Source: Protonemura montana (lineage: Eukaryota; Arthropoda; Insecta; Plecoptera; Nemouridae). Taken from it: 64,000 nucleotides of DNA. The stretch spans positions 7,568,001-7,632,000 of the forward strand of contig OX387611.1 in the NCBI GenBank assembly GCA_947568835.1, in the 5' to 3' direction. This document shows, piece by piece, positions 28,357-40,800 of this stretch (the stretch's first letter is position 1; each line of letters begins with the position of its first letter). The notes beneath the pieces were generated by a model. That model made no database searches and had not been told where the DNA came from. It saw only the letters and a program-made list of their open reading frames with translations. The translations under genes and the position numbers were made by a program.

Positions 28357-31300
28357 TTAAGATTTTAAACCTGTATGAATAACCATGTGTGCCTTAAGTG
28401 TATTTTGCAAGCGATAACCTTTGTAACAAATAGGACATTTGTACGGTTTTAGCCGTAGATGGCTAGCTATGTGCCTGGCGATGACACTTCTCAATGCAAA
28501 ATCCCTATCACAAATGTCGCACTTGTACGGTTTTAAATCGGAATGGACAACCATGTGCCTCCTCAGTCCTCTTTTATAGGTAAAATCTTTGTTACAAATT
28601 TGACATTTATGAGATTGAATGCCAGTATGGATATCCATGTGACTAACGAGTTCGCTTTTATGACTAAAATTTGTATTACAAATTTCACATTTGCTAGGCC
28701 CTAAGTCTTTGTGGGTTGCCATGTGAACTGTCAGTTTAGTTTTAATGGCAAATCTACGAGAACAAATATCGCATTTGTGTGGCTTTACATTGGTGTGGGT
28801 AGCCATGTGCACGACAAGAGATGATTTTTGGGTAAATTTCCAAGCACACAATTTACATTTGTGCGGCTTTAGACCAGCGTGGATCGCCATGTGCCTTTGA
28901 AGGGTATTTTTAAATGCAAATTCCTTTAAGCAAATCTCACATTTGTGAGATACTAAATCTGTGTGGAGAGCTAAATGTTCCTTTAGAGAATCTTTAATAG
29001 CAAATTCTGTACAACAAATTGTACATTTATAAGGTTTTGGGTCCGTATGGGTAGCTACGTGTCTTTTGAACGAACTTTCATGTGTATATTTTTTCGAGCA
29101 AAGCTGACATTTGTAAAGTTTGAAGTCTGTGTGGATAGCCATGTGACTCTTTAAGTAGCGATTTTTTTTAAATTCACGTGAGCAAACCTCACATTTGTAA
29201 GGTTTAATCGTTGAGGGTGTTGTGTGGGTAAGCAGGTGTTGTTTCCGCATAAAATTGGTGGTATAACTTTTAGCACAAAGATGACACTGATAAGGTTTCA
29301 AGCCTGCATGCCTAGTCATGTGTTTACTAAGATAACTTCTATTTGCAAAACATTTATAACATAATTCACACTGGAAAAGTTTTTCATCTGTATTCACAGA
29401 CATGGGACACGTCAATTCGACTTCCAAGGGCAAATCAATCGCGTTTGTGTGCGATTGCGAGTGGTCATTTAATGCACTGCTCGTTGAAAATCGCTCGTGG
29501 CACGTTTCACACTCGTGGCTTTTGTGAACTTCACACGACGAAAGCAAGCAGTTGCTACAGTCAGAAGTCTCGTGGATTGTTAGCGTTTCTCTGTCTGGGA
29601 AACTGGACAAACAATGAGCGCAGTTGAATGAATCGAAAGCCAAACTGGGGTCTTCGTCGACGTAATCTTCGCAGTTCGCGCCACCAGAGTCTGTAAAAAA
29701 TAATTTAACTTCTTTACACCAGGCGAAAATTCTGGCAACTCCTGGTTGAAGCATTACAAGGTTAATATAAGACATTGTTTGTCAAGATTGTTTCAACAGT
29801 TTCACTTTGTGTCGTCAACCATTCGTGAAGCAATATTAGGATGAAATCTTATTTAAATTGCAAATGCTTACAATGCGTGGGGTATTTTATTGTTAACAAC
29901 ACTATAACCGTCTCAAAAATTGATGCCCAAACGCGGACTCGACGAATCCAACGTCAATTTGGAGTTATTCGAGTTTGACAGGTTGTGACGTGGTATAGCG
30001 TCACTAGAATCAGAGTGACTGTGAGTATTCACAGCCTCATGGTTCTACTCCTTGGAGAACTGTCATTCTCATCAAATACACTAAAATCGCCTCAAAAAGG
30101 CCAGTGTCCAAATAGCTCAATGGTTCAGAGCAACACCCGCGAAAGGTGGAGATCGGGGTTCGAGTCCGCGTTTGGGCATCAATTTTTGAGCCGGTTATAG
30201 TGTTGTTAATAATAAAATTCGTGAAGCAAGTTTAAGAAGTCTTAGACAGGAAAATCACTAGGAAATGCTGTTCTTTAAATTATTAATCTTTACTTTTTTA
30301 GTAAGATGCATCAAAAGTGCCTAGACAAGGTAATGTTTTGTTTTATTTTGTGGTTTTTCTTTTAAAAGAGAAACGTTAGAACTGCTTTTACCCAAGATGA
30401 ATTAACAGTCATGAGTTGGAAAACATCTGGGTAAACTCGATTTTAAATTGTTATTTTTCTAATCAGCAGATGAGCGTCAGTTTGCCGCCTTCGGAATGTA
30501 CCATTCCCAGATTGATTGCCTAGATTGCCTTTTACTTATGACCGGTGATAGTATTTACCTGCTGCCTCGTCCGGGTATTCAACATCGGTGACATCAACCT
30601 TTTCTGTTTTTATCTGACAATCGACTGCAACAAATGTGAAGGGACCTGTCAACACACAATCAGAACTTTAAAATCCTAAACAACAACAGAAATATGACCA
30701 ACAAAAGGAATGGTGCAGTTTGCAAGGCGCTTATCAACAATTACTACAAAGCTCTCTAATGCTAACTGAAAAGCGGAACGAGGTAAGACAAACATATTTC
30801 TGACTAAATAATTAAACATCTTAGTTGATCACATTTTTATTTTTATTAGAATACTTAAATTTTTAATCCAAGTCTGACGTGGCTTTCGAGCCAAAATCTA
30901 CAGAATTGCTTGGTGTAATCCAGGGGCATACAGTCAGGGTAGGCTGGGTATGTGGCCCATGCCCACTCAAAGGTTACCAAGAATTTTCAAAACAAAGAAT
31001 AGAATTCAACTTCGAGTGGTTTTGTTAATCAATTTTGGACATAACCTGCAAGTTATGCGTACAAAATTGTATTGGAGCCGTAGCGAATTTAAAAAAATTC
31101 AAAACTGGGATTTTTTTATGGGAACATACCCACGTCCTTACACCACTGCACCTTACTGGTGAAATCACTCACTCTCTGTATGAAAATCTAGCAGCAATAT
31201 TCACTTCCCAGCCATTTTAAATCCTAGAATGAGTTCTTTATGGCCAAGTTCTAGCCCTAATCTTTGATTCTGCCAGAGCTGAGTTGTTGATGATTACCAG

Positions 31301-32010
31301 CAAAATAGGTGAATGATGTTTTGCCAAGCAAGAATATTTTTTTGAAATTAAATGCTCGCTATAATATTTGTTGCTACACACACAAATCAATACTTAGGTT
31401 AAATTATACTGTGTCGGCCTGAGAACTAGATTTAAAGTGCTTCTTTCAGCTTCTTTTTAAGTATTACTTGTTCCAATCGCAGAGTATCAGCTTTCAAATT
31501 CAACAGCAGTATTGTCCTCTCATTTATTGTGTACCTGAGTGTATTTATGTGAACCTGAGTGACCCAAAAGTGTGTAATCCAGACCAGTCCAGTACCTATG
31601 TACTTGATGAATATTGCACACCATGGCAGCCTGTCGAAAACAGAATAACGAGTATTTAATGGACGAGATTTAACTTACGGGGCTGAACTTCATTTTCAGT
31701 CTCATGGTGGATTTGCGATTCGGTATTGAATTCAACTGTCGGGTTGTGAACTGGTGATGCCAGCGGATCTTCATTAAACGTCGCTTGGTGGGATTGGAAT
31801 TCAGTTTTGATGTCAACTGTAGGGCTGCAAGCGGTTGCTGCAAAATAAAACAAGTAAATATACATCGCCAAAATGTACAGCAACTATTAGGAGAAGTGAC
31901 AGTAAGAAGACCCTACCAGGGTTGGATAAGCTGCATTCAGGTTCAAAGACGTCAGGTTCATAATCATCCAGCTGTTCCTCCTTTACAGTAGGGTTGACTG
32001 CATCTGCCAT
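28357..32010 (-). CDS. C2H2 zinc-finger protein with 13 tandem fingers and repeated SUMO-site N-terminus (4 exons)
   Basis: Exons 32010-31917, 31837-31679, 30624-30559 and 29690-28357 are all joined in phase 1 and give 550 residues. Exons 1-3 encode an acidic N-terminus with repeated NPTVKEEQ / SPTVDIKTEFQ / NPTVEFNTE / DCQIKTEK motifs; VKEE and two IKTE fit the sumoylation consensus (hydrophobic-K-x-E). Exon 4 has one degenerate finger (FNCAHC...ETSDC) and 13 regular CxxC-x12-HxxxH fingers at a 28-residue period. Linkers are mostly TDxKPYKC or GLKPHKC rather than TGEKP. It is likely a nuclear DNA-binding regulator; its target is unknown and orthology cannot be assigned. Minus-strand AATAAA lies near 28304-28309. 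The apparent methionine start within the last exon's open frame is in the intron and was rejected for the spliced start. Confidence 0.9.
29834..30216 (+). mobile_element. tRNA-like SINE, long copy with 13-bp target duplication
   Basis: Flanked by ATTCGTGAAGCAA at 29821-29833 and 30217-30229. The left end (TTAGGATGAAATCTTATTTA ... AACAACACTATAACCGTC, then TTGATGCCCAAACGCGGACT) is the inverted copy of the element's own 3' part. A box TAGCTCAATGG at 30113-30123, B box GGTTCGAGTCC at 30157-30167, tail AATAATAAA. Target duplications of this size fit LINE-driven retrotransposition. It lies in intron 3 of the C2H2 gene's minus-strand transcription unit, antisense to it. Confidence 0.9.
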
Positions 32011-32653
32011 CTATAAAAAAAACGTCTTAGAGCCGTATATTTTTTTAGTAAGACGAAAAAAACCAGTATTTACTCAATTGAAAAAATATTTAAATTTCTC
32101 TCCCAACAACTCCAATCCCAATAATACCAACGAAAAGGTGATCCCACAAGGATTAGCTGTGCAGCGGTATACGGTACACCACATTGTTACCGAATTTTAT
32201 ACCATTGACGATTGTGTCTAATAAAAGAAACTCGACAAATGACAATATGCATCGCATGTTGCAACAGTACATTATAGCTCAAATAAAACAGAATACAAAA
32301 TTGCCTGTTTTTTTAGGTTAAACCAGTAAAACCATATTATTAAGAATGGACAGTGTTCCAAATTTTATGATAATACAATAATTCAATAGATTTTAATAGT
32401 AATCATTGAAATTTTACTTGTCAGCTATGTAGAGTTCACGCCTTTGCTTCGCCAACAATTGAAATCTTCAATAATTGAAATCAGTCAGCACTAGTTGATC
32501 GAAGTATCAACCAATAGCAGAGCCAATAGTATGTGACGAAATTTAGAACTAAGTACTTTCAGTGGGCGCAATTTTACGAAGAGTAATATTTTTCAAATCG
32601 GTATATAATTAAAAAATAACAAAAAAAAACGATACAAATTGTAATAACCAAAT

Positions 32654-32870
32654 GGTTTAATGGCGTCGGTGAATGAGTGGATGATGATGATGAACCTAAC
32701 CTAGCCTAGAAGGAAGGAGGGAAAACCCTGTGCCTGTTAAAGAGCACCAAGGGGACAACCGGCTAAATGTCTCTTCCGAAGAACAGTAACAAGAGGATTC
32801 CTCCACAAATCCATGCTGTCGAGAGATTGATAAGTGAGGCGAGAGAAGGTTTTGCAACTTTCATCCCTCT
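32654..32870 (-). repeat. 5S-rRNA-derived SINE, 5'-truncated
   Basis: AACCTAGCCTAGAAGGAAGG, AAGAGCACCAAGGGGACAAC and CCACAAATCCATGCTGTCGA match the family body. The 5S-like head is absent. It lies between the C2H2 gene and SF3B4. Confidence 0.8.
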
Positions 32871-33546
32871 AACCTTAAATTTAAGCTTGATATTTTAAAA
32901 CTGGCCCTGACAAGACAACCTTACGGAGAATGATATCGAACGTGAAAATCTACATTAGAGCAAATCTGTTTGCATTGCTTTATTCTCACGCTTGCCGAGT
33001 CACTAATAAAATACTTCAAAAAATATTCTGCAGGAAATTTGTGAAAAACTTGGAAAAACAATCTTTTTGTTTTTGCCTTTGGTTTTTTAAGAAGTAATAG
33101 GCTAATAGGTTGAGTGATTTGCAATTTTTTATTACATCTACAAAACTAATCGTGAGAGAATAACAAGTGTTCAGACATTTTACTTCTCTAGAAACAGGAT
33201 CTGTGATTAGCTTATCAATTTTGACAAGTTAATTAGAAGCAAGCTGACACAAATAAGGATGAGATAGAAATGACAACAAATACAAACAAAACACCAGTTA
33301 CATTTCATTTTCAGACGAGATTTATTGTACAAACGATCGACGACATGTTATTCACATACTTCAAGGGTTGTAAAAAGTATGCCAATCTTTAAGTTCGTAT
33401 TAAAAAAAAATTCGAATGCTCTGAAGGTCCATCAATTTACAACACTCGATTTACCAGCAAAAAAATACGTAGCTCAACAGAAGAAATACTTTAAGCAGAG
33501 TAGTCTCGAAGATGACCAAGCCCAAACCAACTTACCAAATGCCACT

Positions 33547-36500
33547 TCAATAATTCTCGTAGTTAGTATCATCCTGCTCGTACCCTTGATCGAACCCGCC
33601 TCCGCCATATCCTCCGTCTTCGTAACCACCATCCCCCTGATGCGGGGGCGGCGGTGGCCTCATCCCCCTTGGAGGTGGGGGACCCCTCTGCTGGAACGGC
33701 GGCCTTCCGAACGGAGGTCTACCCGGGGGCGGCGGTCCTCTCCACTGCGGGGGTGGGAACTGTCCTTGAAAGTGCGGAGGAGGCGGCGGTGGAAACTGAC
33801 CCGGCCCACCCCCTTGCCACGGGGGCGGCATCATCCTCGGCGGGGGAGGACCACCTTGTATCGGGCCTCCCGGAGGCATGGGAGGCATGTGTTGTGGCGG
33901 CATTGGAGGTAGGGGCGGCTGGTGTTGGCTTGGGGGCATGGGGGGCAGCGGGGGTTGGTAACCATGCTGCGGGGGTAGTGGGGGCGGTGGAATACCCATG
34001 GGTGGCGGGGGGATGCTGGCTGGTGGCGGCACGGGCGGTGGTGGGGGAGGATGGGGAGGTGGCGGCAGCATTGAACCCATCATCGCGTAGTTTGGTAGAG
34101 GGGCAGTTGGTAGGGGGGCAGGTGGAGGAGCGTCGGCAAACAGCTGATGTGGGCGGTCGGCCTGAGACAGCGGGTTTTGCGCGGCTAGAAGACGTTCGGC
34201 GGCCGAGCCGTGCCGTTCGCCCTTCGCGTCCTGCAAACGTGGAGTTTGAGATTAGAACGAGATTAGCTTTTGTCTAGAAGAATTTGGTTCTAGAATTAAA
34301 CTATTTTCAGGATTACAATCATCAGTACAATGGCTGACACTTCTTAATTTGCCTTTTAGCTCTTCTGGGCAAATGTTGTTAAAAAACTGTGTCAGCTGTT
34401 TAATTGGTGGTTCTGAAAATACTGTAGCACTGTGACTCTGATGCATCTAGAATTATCTGTGTTATAACTGTATTTAAAACCCAGTGGCTGTTAGAAGGTG
34501 TAAGGTGTAACTCATATTAATACTATTTGACAGGTGAGGAGGGATTAGAAAATTAATTACCACGAATTAGCTAAAAAAAATCACATGGAATGGTATATGG
34601 ATAGAGATTTGTGGGCCTTAAGAATTTGAGCAGCAAAAAAAAAAAAGAAACCTAGCCAATACCTAGCTAGTCACCACTGAAATTTACAATTGAAAATGTA
34701 TGAAAAAAATGTTTACAATAAAACAATATACCCTTAGTGCCAATTTTTTCAGCGTCATTCTCATCAAATACACTAAAATCGTCTCAAAAAGCCAGTGTCC
34801 AGATAGCTCAATGGTTCAGATCAACACCCGCGATAGGTGGAGATCGGGGTTCGTGTCCCCATTTGGGCATCAATTTTTGAGACGGTTATAGTGTTGATAA
34901 AAATGAAAAAAAGAAGTAACAGACCGTTAACAAACAGAGAACCTCTGTTTGGCTGTTGCCAGGCTAATGACAAGTTAACAAGCCATTAGATCCTTAACGG
35001 ACCACTGTAAAACCATCCCTTGGGTGTTGTACGTTCTTTTCAACTATAACCAAGTAACTGACAGTAAAATTTTGAAAATAACCTAATAATAAAGCACAGT
35101 AAATTGATGCAAGTCTCACCTTTTTGAAAGCATAGCTGACAGACACGGCACGATTGCAAAGATGCTGGCCGTTCATTGCGTCTATGCCGGCGTCGGACGC
35201 GTCGAAGCTTGCAAAGTTGATGAAAGCGAAGCCCTTAGAGTTACCAGTCTCTGGGTCTCTCATGATCTGTGAAGAAAATTGAGTTAACGAAAATGCAAAG
35301 TGTCGGTTTTTTACTCTAGAGTTAGACAAACAGTTAAAGAAACTTGTGATTGGCAGTCCCTGGATTTTAAGTTGTGATCTCTAAAATTGTCATTTAGCAC
35401 ATTATCTAGGATCAAATTGGATAAGAATATTTTGCAGACTGTACTGCATTTCATTTTGTACATCAGGTCAGTTTACCAGCTCAGCAATTTATATACTTTA
35501 AACATTACATTTATAATGAAATCAAGTTTTTTTTTTGGGAGAGAGGTTGGAAGGATGAAAGTTAGTACAACAACTTAATGCTCCTCGCTTATCAACCTCT
35601 CGATGGCGTGGGTTTGAGGAGAAATCCTGTTGTTCCCGTTGTACTGTCTTTCGGTAAAGGACGTTAAGCCGGAGGTCCCCTTGGTGCTCTTCGACAGGAG
35701 TAGGCTACATCCCGGCACCAGGTTTCCCCTGCTCCCTTCTACACTAGGTTCTTTCTCTTTCTCATCATCCATTCATTCACCTACGTCATCAGACCAGTGC
35801 CTCTGGGCCCGTTGTCAAATAAAGGCGTCGTTAAACCCCAAAAATCGGTTTACCATTTAACCAGTCTAACTCCCCTTCCAATCAATCATTCTGTTTTAGT
35901 ATTGTACCTTAGGTGTTTGCAAAATCACTCCGAAGGCTGAGAAGGTGTCGTAGAGAAGTTTTTCGTCAACTTCTGGGTCCAAGTTGCCAATAAAAACGTT
36001 CGCACCGACATCAAGATTTTTTTGATGAGCAGACGCCTAGAAAATAAAGAGTTTGATTTGTCAGGAAGTTTTCTAGCCATAAAATACAAATTTTACTACC
36101 CACATTAGAAATAAATACAATATTAGCTGAGAGTAGGCTACAGACCTTGTTGACTCTGATAGGTTTTCCATAGAGTTTGATCATATTCATGATTTTGATC
36201 GCATAATCAGCATCTTCTTCCCCCAGGAATTCTACGAATCCATAGCCCTGGTGGGTTTGTGTGACACGATCTTTTGGCATGTGAACATTGACTGAAAAGA
36301 AAGTTATAGATTAGCTTTTAAATCATCAAGGGGAATCATTTTCAACCAAAACCATGAAGCATTTTAGAATATTGGTTAGAGGAAAGTCGATAATTATGAG
36401 TAACTGCGCTCTTGCTGCCGCCCTTAGCTGAGACAAAATCACAATTTTAATAGGCAGCACTAGTGCACACTAGGTGTCTGAACTTGGTTTGCTCTCCTGA

Positions 36501-37078
36501 TTCCGGCTGGAAATTCAAAACATTCTAATTCGGAGCACGGGTTTGCCGTTGGCTACCAAAGGAGCTGCCAGTTCATGCGGCGGCAGCATGCGAGCAATTT
36601 CCCCAAATATTTCAGCTCCTACTTAACCAATATTCCAAATTCTATGCTTTTATCATAAAACAAGGATTCCTTTCTCTTTTTTTATTAGTTTCTGTTGTGT
36701 AGTTGAACTGCTTTGGTCTTGCTGTAATGTAATGTTCGTCAACTTACCAACCGGTCCCGACTGGACAAAAAGCTCCCACATAAGAGACTCGGTGACTTTA
36801 TCGTCCAAGCCTCCCACATATATTGTCGCATCTGTAAATTAAATCAAAATATAAACAATCACACCTTTCAACGTTTTAACCTCAAAATGTTCGTGGTGAA
36901 TGCGGTTACGATTTTGCGTGGAAGTACAATTAATTGAAAACAAATATGAAATGTGTTAAAGGCTACGTATTTTTGGTACGTTATAGTTATACAATTTTTG
37001 AATTTCAGATAATAACTACAGAGGAAATGAGGAAATAACAATACCTTGGTTGCGCTCCGCTATCGGACCAGCAGCCAT
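33547..37078 (-). CDS. SF3B4: Splicing factor 3b subunit 4 (6 exons)
   Basis: Exons 37078-37045, 36831-36748, 36291-36146, 36036-35908, 35266-35120 and 34230-33547 join in phase and give 407 residues, close to the 424 of human SF3B4. It starts [20 protein letters not shown]. Two RRM domains follow: RNP2 IYVGGL with RNP1 GYGFVEFL, then VFIGNL with GFAFINF. The C-terminal half is a Pro/Gly/Met/Gln-rich low-complexity tail ending DDTNYENY. Known: SF3B4 (SAP49) is in the U2 snRNP SF3b complex, contacts pre-mRNA near the branch point and binds SF3B2 through its RRMs. Minus-strand AATAAA at 33321-33326 lies 220 bases past the stop. The start lies 738 bases from, and diverges from, the next zinc-finger gene. 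The Pro-rich tail creates a long antisense ORF, which is not a gene. Confidence 0.97.
34753..34906 (+). repeat. tRNA-like SINE, 5'-truncated
   Basis: CATTCTCATCAAATACACTA, GTGTCCAGATAGCTCAATGG, a B box with one change (GGTTCGTGTCC) and TTTTTGAGACGGTTATAGTG. It lies in the last intron of SF3B4, antisense to the gene. Confidence 0.85.
35530..35850 (+). repeat. 5S-rRNA-derived SINE body, 5'-truncated
   Basis: GGGAGAGAGGTTGGAAGGAT, GACGTTAAGCCGGAGGTCCC, GTGCTCTTCGACAGGAGTAG, ending CAAATAAAGGCGTCGTTAAA. It lies in an SF3B4 intron (antisense). Confidence 0.8.
36405..36605. mobile_element. Possible short TIR element
   Basis: GCTCTTGCTGCCGCC at the left faces GGCGGCAGCATGCGAGC at the right, as imperfect inverted ends about 200 bases apart in an SF3B4 intron. 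No second copy was seen in the window, so this is tentative. Confidence 0.3.
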
Positions 37079-37815
37079 TTTGGATGTGTATATATTTTGG
37101 TAATTACGTCACAAATAGGGGGAAATTCGAAAAAAAAAATTTTTTGTTATTTTCAGCTGAAACCTTATGCTTGATTAATTAATTAACTATTAAAATAGTA
37201 CGATGTAGATTTGTCAATTTCACTTGCTTTATTTTAAATACTAAAAAGAACAGATCTTGAAATGACAGCTAGCTATGGCAGTTGGCAAACCTGCCTCTTT
37301 AGTAAATGTGCTTGACATTTGTAGTGCACTTTACTGCAAAGACTTTTACTACCACACTACAAAACTATAAAACTTACCAAAAAATTGGCTAAAATTGTTA
37401 AAAAATGCTTAATCTGCAATGTGCGTATTTTTTTTATGTATCTTAGTGCCACACGTAAACTTTAAATTAACCAAATCTGTATGGCTTTGAGAAATGTTAC
37501 CATTACATTTTTCTCAACATTTTAGAGGCTCTAGTCGATGAATCTATGGATACCTATCTATTGTCTTTGATCTGCGGTTTTTGATGTAGAATCATTGAAT
37601 TCAGAATATTGGTCCATGATTGGTTAGTGGAATCATCAAATGCAAACTAATGCCAGAATCTATGAGCTTACGTTTCATCAAGAACGTTTGTACGGAAATT
37701 ATTACGATAACTTTAATAATACCTTGCTTTGCTTACTGTTGACAGTGTCTTCAACGACATCATCTGCATTTCAGCATCAATCTCTGTGACTTAAAAGATC
37801 TAAAAAAAATTCAGC
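37079..37815. promoter_or_regulatory. Shared upstream region of divergent SF3B4 and 19-finger C2H2 genes
   Basis: This 737-base spacer separates the start codons of two genes transcribed away from each other. It is AT-rich, with no repeat family and no clear TATA box or motif. Both promoters should lie here by position. Untranslated exons could be present but were not recognised. Confidence 0.5.
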
Positions 37816-40800
37816 ATGTCGATTGATGAAGCCTGTGCTGCCTTTGATACAGATGGTACTTCAACTTTTTTACACGAATAAATCTCATAAGTTTCATAAC
37901 TCATTTAAAAAAAATAATAGTACCTGTCCTGGAGACTTTTGAACGTATACTACGGCAAACGCTAGTTGTGCTTGCAAGAGTCCAATTATTATGCCTAGGT
38001 GCCAAGTCATGACAATCAAGAAATAAAACTTGCCACAATCTACGTGTCAAAATACCATACTTTTTGGTGTAGACAAGACTTTGTAAGGTCTTTGGTAGAT
38101 AATTTATTTTTTAAAGGTAAAATGAAACATTTTTTAAATAAAGAATTGTGAGAGTTTGCTTAGAAAGTACATTGGTGATTGAAATTCTTCTGCTATTTGA
38201 AGCTTTTTCTTTGCAAAAAAATTGAACCTGAAGCCCAGCAAACTTAACTAATATGACAAGTCATCTCTGACTCTACCCATCCATTTTTTTGTGCCTTAAT
38301 TATGGAGTTTTAAAGTCTAAACTGAATTTTTAAATATTTTTAGATGCTGCCAAACTGATTGACAGAAAATTCGAACCCGACTCGCAATGTATTTCATCCT
38401 CGGAAATGTTTGCGTTCAATCAAGATCAGTCCAAGAGCCGACGAAACCAGAGTGATACTGCTATGGAAGCAATCTTCATCAACCAAGCAGATCACTCGGT
38501 GCCTTACAAGAGAGAAGCTCTGCAGGAGGACCCCTTGTTGGTCACCTCTCCTCCTCATTCCAAACAAAAACAGTGCTTCTCGAAAAATTTGAAAGAACTT
38601 GCTTTTTGTGAATCATATGAGTCTTCAGATAAATTGCACGAAATCTGCAACAAAGACCCACCAATTGCTCAACATCCTTCTTGTCCTCGTATCATACTGT
38701 ACAATTCGTTGAATCATTGCTCTTTAAGACAAATATCTTTAAAACATAAATCGATGAAACGGAGCAGGCTGAAAGGCTCGGTTGACAATGGCGAGCCAAA
38801 ACATCAATCTCCAGAAAGTTTTCTTAAAAGTGCTGAGCATACCAACTTTTCGGAAAAAAAGTTTATGGATCAGATTTCTTTAGCGCGAAATGCGTCGAAA
38901 AGTGCTTCAATCCAGCAAGTTGTGCCTAAATGTCAATTGCCAATCGTTTCTCTGATTTCTGTGAAAAGAACGAAGTTCAAGAAAATGAAAATCGTTAAAG
39001 AGATTTTACCAAATTTGTCTTCGATAAAAGATACTCCTTCTGGTCTGAAAAGGCAGGCTATGGACGTGGTACAGAGTAAAATAAAGCCCAAAAAAGCTAC
39101 ACAACTCAAAAAGGCTACCTCAAAAAAATATTTTAGCTCAGAAATACATTCAACACAGCAACCTGTATCAAAACAAAAAACCGTAGCACACAATTCTCAA
39201 AAAAAAAAACCACTTAAAAAAAATACTACAAAAAATGTTTCACAACCCAAAAAATACCTAAAACCAAAGGCTCCACAACCAAAAGCTACTAAGCAAAAGC
39301 CACAGTTGCCAAAATCTGAAGAACTAACGCCGATTCCGACAGTACCGTGCTCCGAATGCGGCAAGGTGTTCGTCTCATATCGTAGCCTGGCGAGACATTT
39401 CCGCTGTCACAAGAAACCGATGTTATACTCCTGTGACAGCTGTCCGAAGACTTTTAAAACCCGAAGCAGCGTGCTGAGCCACGCCAACGTACACAGGTAT
39501 TTAGCGGCGCAATGCTTAGGAAATTCCATGTTTTACCTGGTTTCGTGTGATACAAATTTTATTGTGTGCATTTCAATTCATGTCTGTTAAGTGTAAACTC
39601 AATGTAAACTCTTGTCGCTAAACTTATTGTCTAAAAATCAAACGGTTTGGCGTGTTTAAAACACTGGTTTTCTGGCGATCACCAAAGTTAAGCAACACTG
39701 CTCTGGATCAGGTTTTAGATGGATGACCATCATACGCATGACCAGTTCTTTTCGGGAGAGAGGTTGGAGGGATGAAAGTTAGTTAAGCAACTTAACTCAC
39801 CTTGCCTAAAAACCTTTTTCGACGGGATGGATTTGTGGAGAAATCCTGCTGTTCAAGTTGTACCGTCCTTCGGAACGGACGTTAAGCCGGTGGTTCCCTT
39901 TGGTCTTTGACAGGAGAAGGATACGTACCAACACTGGTTTTTCTTTCCTCCCTACTGAGCTCCTCGGACGCCATTAGACCCGTGGGCGTGCCACATGGCT
40001 CGTTGTCAAGACAGTGGCTCATTAAACACCACATATCAATCGGATGTCAAAAAAAATTCCTAAACTATGTTTTGAGTGCAAATAAAAGTAAAGCAGTTTT
40101 CCTATCATTTCATAACATACCAGTTACTGAATAAAGAGTGAAAGCTTGACTGATTTGATATTCCACAACAACAAAAAAGAAACAACCACCTCACCTAGAC
40201 GTCTTAAATGCATCTACCATCTTAATTTATTGGCAATCCTGTAATTTTTTACTGTAATCATCCGATTCACAGGAAGGAAGGTCGATATACTTGCAGCGTA
40301 TGTCCGGCTAAATTTTCGTGGCGTAACACGTTGCGCACTCATTTGCTGAGCCACGAACGGAGGCTTGACGATCCACTTATTTGTCTTGTCTGCAGTAAGT
40401 AACAGGCTCGTTCTTGTATACTCCTTATTTTCTTATTGTTTTTTTTGTCATAAAACCATTGTGCAATACAGATTGCTGTTTGAAGATTGCAGATTGAAAG
40501 AAAGTTCTTTGTTCTTTGTTCTAAAGAAATGTACCAGAACTAGGTATCTTGGTACCTCGGTAAGAGCTAGGATCTAGGTTTTAGGAAATAGGGGTTTGAT
40601 TTTTTTTGGAAAGGAACAATTGAAACGAAAATTTTAGGATTTCAAAGCATTTTATGGGGCTGGTAAGATTAAATACATATCTTGTGGGGGCAGATACTTG
40701 GCCATTTTTTTTCCAAAAACTATTAAAAACTAGGACCCAAAACTGGCCTTGGAGAGCCCACGAGCAACATTACCAGAACACGGACTGCCCCCCAGCATTG

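Noticed and set aside
29343..29627. 94-codon plus-strand ORF
   Set aside because: Shadow of the C2H2 exon on the opposite strand.
33654..34277. 207-codon plus-strand ORF
   Set aside because: It is antisense to the Pro/Gly-rich tail of SF3B4; GC-rich low-complexity coding sequence keeps the opposite strand open.
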